Positions 62,373-64,000 of a stretch of 64,000 bases of DNA are shown piece after piece. Where the stretch lies: contig NZ_OY771430.1 of assembly GCF_963674565.1 (NCBI RefSeq), forward strand, positions 4,402,001 to 4,466,000, written 5' to 3'. Source of the DNA: an uncultured Carboxylicivirga sp. Lineage in GTDB: Bacteria; Bacteroidota; Bacteroidia; Bacteroidales; Marinilabiliaceae. A program made the translations under genes and the position numbers. The notes under the pieces were generated by a model. That model was not told the origin of the DNA and ran no database searches. It saw nothing but the letters and a program-made list of their open reading frames with translations. How positions within the stretch are numbered: the stretch's first letter is position 1; each line of letters starts with the position of its first letter.

Positions 62373-63240
62373 TACCGATGTTGATTTTAATCTGAAGAGG
62401 GATTTCAGTGATGTGATTAACGTTACATTCAGCTTTATCAAGCAGGAGTTTAAAACCTTATTAAGTACAGTAGCCCTTTATACTATTATTCCATTACTAG
62501 GGTCAGCTGTCTTAAGTGTTTTTTACACCAAAGATACCTGGACAGCCTATTTTCAAGGCATTTTTACGAATGCTCCTGTTGTAGAAACACCCAATTTTAC
62601 CGTTTTGATTTTAATGATTGTCATTAACTTTATCTCTACTCTAATGGTAATGGGATTAACTTACGAATACATTCACCTTTATAATACCCGGGGTAAAGGA
62701 AATTTTACAAGAGCTGACGTGGCAAATGCCTTCGTTAAAGATTTCCTTAAAATCTTAGGTTATAATATTATTGTATTTATTGTAGTTACACTTGCTTCTG
62801 TTTTAATAATACCTGGAATATATCTTGCTGTACCTCTTACTTTTATCACCATAATTTTAATTGTTGAGAAGAAAGGTTTTTCAGATTCGTGGAGCCGTTG
62901 TTTTGAGATTATTAAGAATAATTGGTGGTTTACTTTAGCATTGATAATAGTGACCTATATTATTATCTATATGTTGGGTATGGTATTTAATCTACCCCTA
63001 GGAATTTATTCAGGTATTAAAGGTTTTACTGCGGCTACAGGGGGTAATTTTGAAATGGATTATGTGGTATTGACATTATTTACAATCCTTTCAACTGTTG
63101 GATCCTCGTTGCTGATGGTTCTTTTTTACACAATGTTGGCTGCGCAGTATTACAGTTTGAACTCAGATAAAACAAAAGCCAGTTCCATTCTGGATCGAAT
63201 TAATGAAATAGAAGATCGTCCTGTTGAAGATTCATTTTAA
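62365..63240 (+). CDS. Polytopic membrane protein of the SpoIIM-DUF4129 cluster
   Basis: 291 residues starting at an ATG that overlaps the upstream stop by 8 bp. About six membrane helices (about 35-55, 84-105, 130-150, 152-172, 195-215, 243-263). The N-terminus NLKRDFSDVINVTFSFIKQE and the tail LYTMLAAQYYSLNSDK suggest the YciC/glycerophosphoryl-phosphodiesterase-type membrane domain family, but I cannot assign a name with certainty. Encoded with the SpoIIM and DUF4129 proteins, probably a membrane complex. Confidence 0.8.
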   Translation: MNNTDVDFNLKRDFSDVINVTFSFIKQEFKTLLSTVALYTIIPLLGSAVLSVFYTKDTWTAYFQGIFTNAPVVETPNFTVLILMIVINFISTLMVMGLTYEYIHLYNTRGKGNFTRADVANAFVKDFLKILGYNIIVFIVVTLASVLIIPGIYLAVPLTFITIILIVEKKGFSDSWSRCFEIIKNNWWFTLALIIVTYIIIYMLGMVFNLPLGIYSGIKGFTAATGGNFEMDYVVLTLFTILSTVGSSLLMVLFYTMLAAQYYSLNSDKTKASSILDRINEIEDRPVEDSF

Positions 63241-63958
63241 ATATATATTAGTTTTTGTATTGTTACTTAGTGGTTTTCAGTTAAAAGCTGAGACCGACTC
63301 TTTGGCTCTTAATGGTAGCATTGAGGCATGGGATAATACTGCTGTTGATTACCGGCATCCGTCTCAGGATACCATTACTTACTATAAGCAGCACCCCGAT
63401 TATAATTATATTGAAAAGGAAACTACTGAAAGTTTACTGGATCGGTTTTGGAGGTGGCTTTTATCACTTTTTGTAAATAAAGGAACTACAACATTATTTG
63501 GTTGGGCGATATTGGTCTTGTCTATCTTTGCATTACTGGCAATAGTTATCCGCTTATTTGGTATCCCTATTAAAGGATTATTTGTGTTTGCCCGTTCTAC
63601 CAAGGTAACTGATTTAACATTCACATCGGTTAACGGAGATCTTGAAAGTGAAAACCTGGAAAAGATTCTTGAAAGCTTCATTAATAGTGGTGCTTATAGA
63701 GAAGCTACCCGAATTCTTTTTATGATGACTTTGCGACAGCTTAATCGCAATAAGCTGATTAAATGGAGTATCTGGAAAACAGACCGTGAATATTATTACG
63801 AATTAAAGGATCAGGATCTTAAAGCTGAATTTCTGGACATTATGCGTCAGTACGAATATGTCTGGTATGGCAAATTTATGCCCGAAGTAGAATATTTCCG
63901 TCAGCTTGAAAATAGATATCATAAACTAATGCATCATATTCAATCACATAAAAATTAG
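63224..63958 (+). CDS. DUF4129-domain exported membrane protein
   Basis: 244 residues starting at TTG (63224), 17 bp inside the upstream gene. No in-frame ATG lies near enough to keep the signal peptide (MKIHFKYILVFVLLLSGFQLKA), so TTG is the likely start. A membrane helix lies at about 90-110. The C-terminal half resembles DUF4129 (NSGAYREATRILFMMTLRQL and YYYELKDQDLKAEFLDIMRQ). DUF4129 proteins are often found with SpoIIM and MoxR-type genes, which agrees with the context. Confidence 0.82.
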   Translation: MKIHFKYILVFVLLLSGFQLKAETDSLALNGSIEAWDNTAVDYRHPSQDTITYYKQHPDYNYIEKETTESLLDRFWRWLLSLFVNKGTTTLFGWAILVLSIFALLAIVIRLFGIPIKGLFVFARSTKVTDLTFTSVNGDLESENLEKILESFINSGAYREATRILFMMTLRQLNRNKLIKWSIWKTDREYYYELKDQDLKAEFLDIMRQYEYVWYGKFMPEVEYFRQLENRYHKLMHHIQSHKN

Positions 63959-63959
63959 A

Positions 63960-64000
63960 ATGAATAAGCAGAAGCCAAATAACATTTTACTCTTTGGGAT
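63960..64000 (+). CDS. Start of the next gene in the cluster, cut by window edge
   Basis: An ATG at 63960, one base after the TAG of the DUF4129 gene, opens 13 codons (MNKQKPNNILLFG) before the window ends. By gene order in similar clusters a DUF4350-type protein would be expected, but the visible residues cannot confirm it. Confidence 0.5.
   Translation, partial: MNKQKPNNILLFG

Noticed and set aside
1..64000. CRISPR arrays, insertion sequences, prophage or defence islands
   Set aside because: No repeat-spacer pattern, transposase, integrase, nuclease cluster or toxin-antitoxin pair was recognised in reading the whole window.

Overview
The window looks like chromosomal core sequence from a Bacteroidota member, probably a Bacteroidales/Marinilabiliales-type marine or gut-related bacterium. 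The grounds are a SusC/SusD pair, many lipoproteins and Sec signal peptides of the Bacteroidota type, promoters with a TAnnTTTG -7 element instead of sigma70 boxes, an AT-rich base composition, a ClpP with an N-terminal extension, and reg_prop/Y_Y_Y sensor proteins. I see no phage, insertion sequence, CRISPR array or rRNA operon. The taxonomic placement is inference from gene families only.

Layout. 1-6.3 kb: the 5' end of a nutrient-uptake locus (susD cut by the window edge, susC complete) divergent from an orphan sensor kinase with a periplasmic solute-binding domain. 6.3-10.8 kb, leftward: dnaG, an FMN-barrel protein, a secreted lectin-like protein and an SpmA-SpmB fusion. 10.9-14.2 kb: a dicarboxylate symporter with an altered cation motif, a small secreted protein, two tandem SnoaL-like paralogues and a 49-residue PspC protein. 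14.3-18.1 kb, leftward: an LRR protein, two small unknown membrane genes and a TlpA-type thioredoxin. 18.3-22.3 kb: pgi, a gene broken by a -1 frameshift at a slippery heptamer, a small exported protein and a Crp/Fnr regulator. 22.5-33.4 kb, leftward: a membrane pyrophosphatase, a giant peptidase/beta-propeller/beta-barrel protein, clpX, clpP, tig, tRNA-Leu, lptB and tatC. 33.9-39.8 kb: recQ and a 1,159-residue protein that is probably a PPi-type PEP carboxykinase. 39.9-44.9 kb: a PAS kinase, an MBL-fold protein, a TraB/GumN protein and an LVIVD lipoprotein. 45-55.9 kb, rightward: priA, hldA, parA, parB, a DUF5683 protein, an MltD-like transglycosylase and an SGNH/MBOAT acylation pair. 56-64 kb: a very large reg_prop sensor whose phospho-accepting His is replaced by Thr, a YugP peptidase, and an RDD/SpoIIM/DUF4129 cluster that runs off the right edge.

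How it fits together. Most genes are housekeeping: replication and repair (dnaG, recQ, priA), segregation (parAB), protein quality control (tig-clpP-clpX), envelope building (lptB, tatC, hldA, mltD, SGNH/MBOAT) and central metabolism (pgi). Two genes suggest use of pyrophosphate as an energy currency: hppA and the PEPCK-like protein. Three histidine kinases occur with no response regulator in the window.

The points most worth a second look are the kinase with the replaced His, the probable PPi-PEPCK, the frameshifted membrane gene, the symporter motif change, and the peptidase-propeller-barrel fusion. No obviously new multi-gene defence or mobile system is visible. Several genes (63224, 50654, 41812-42630) appear to start at TTG or GTG. 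In other places the longest open frame starts too early, and I give the shorter start.
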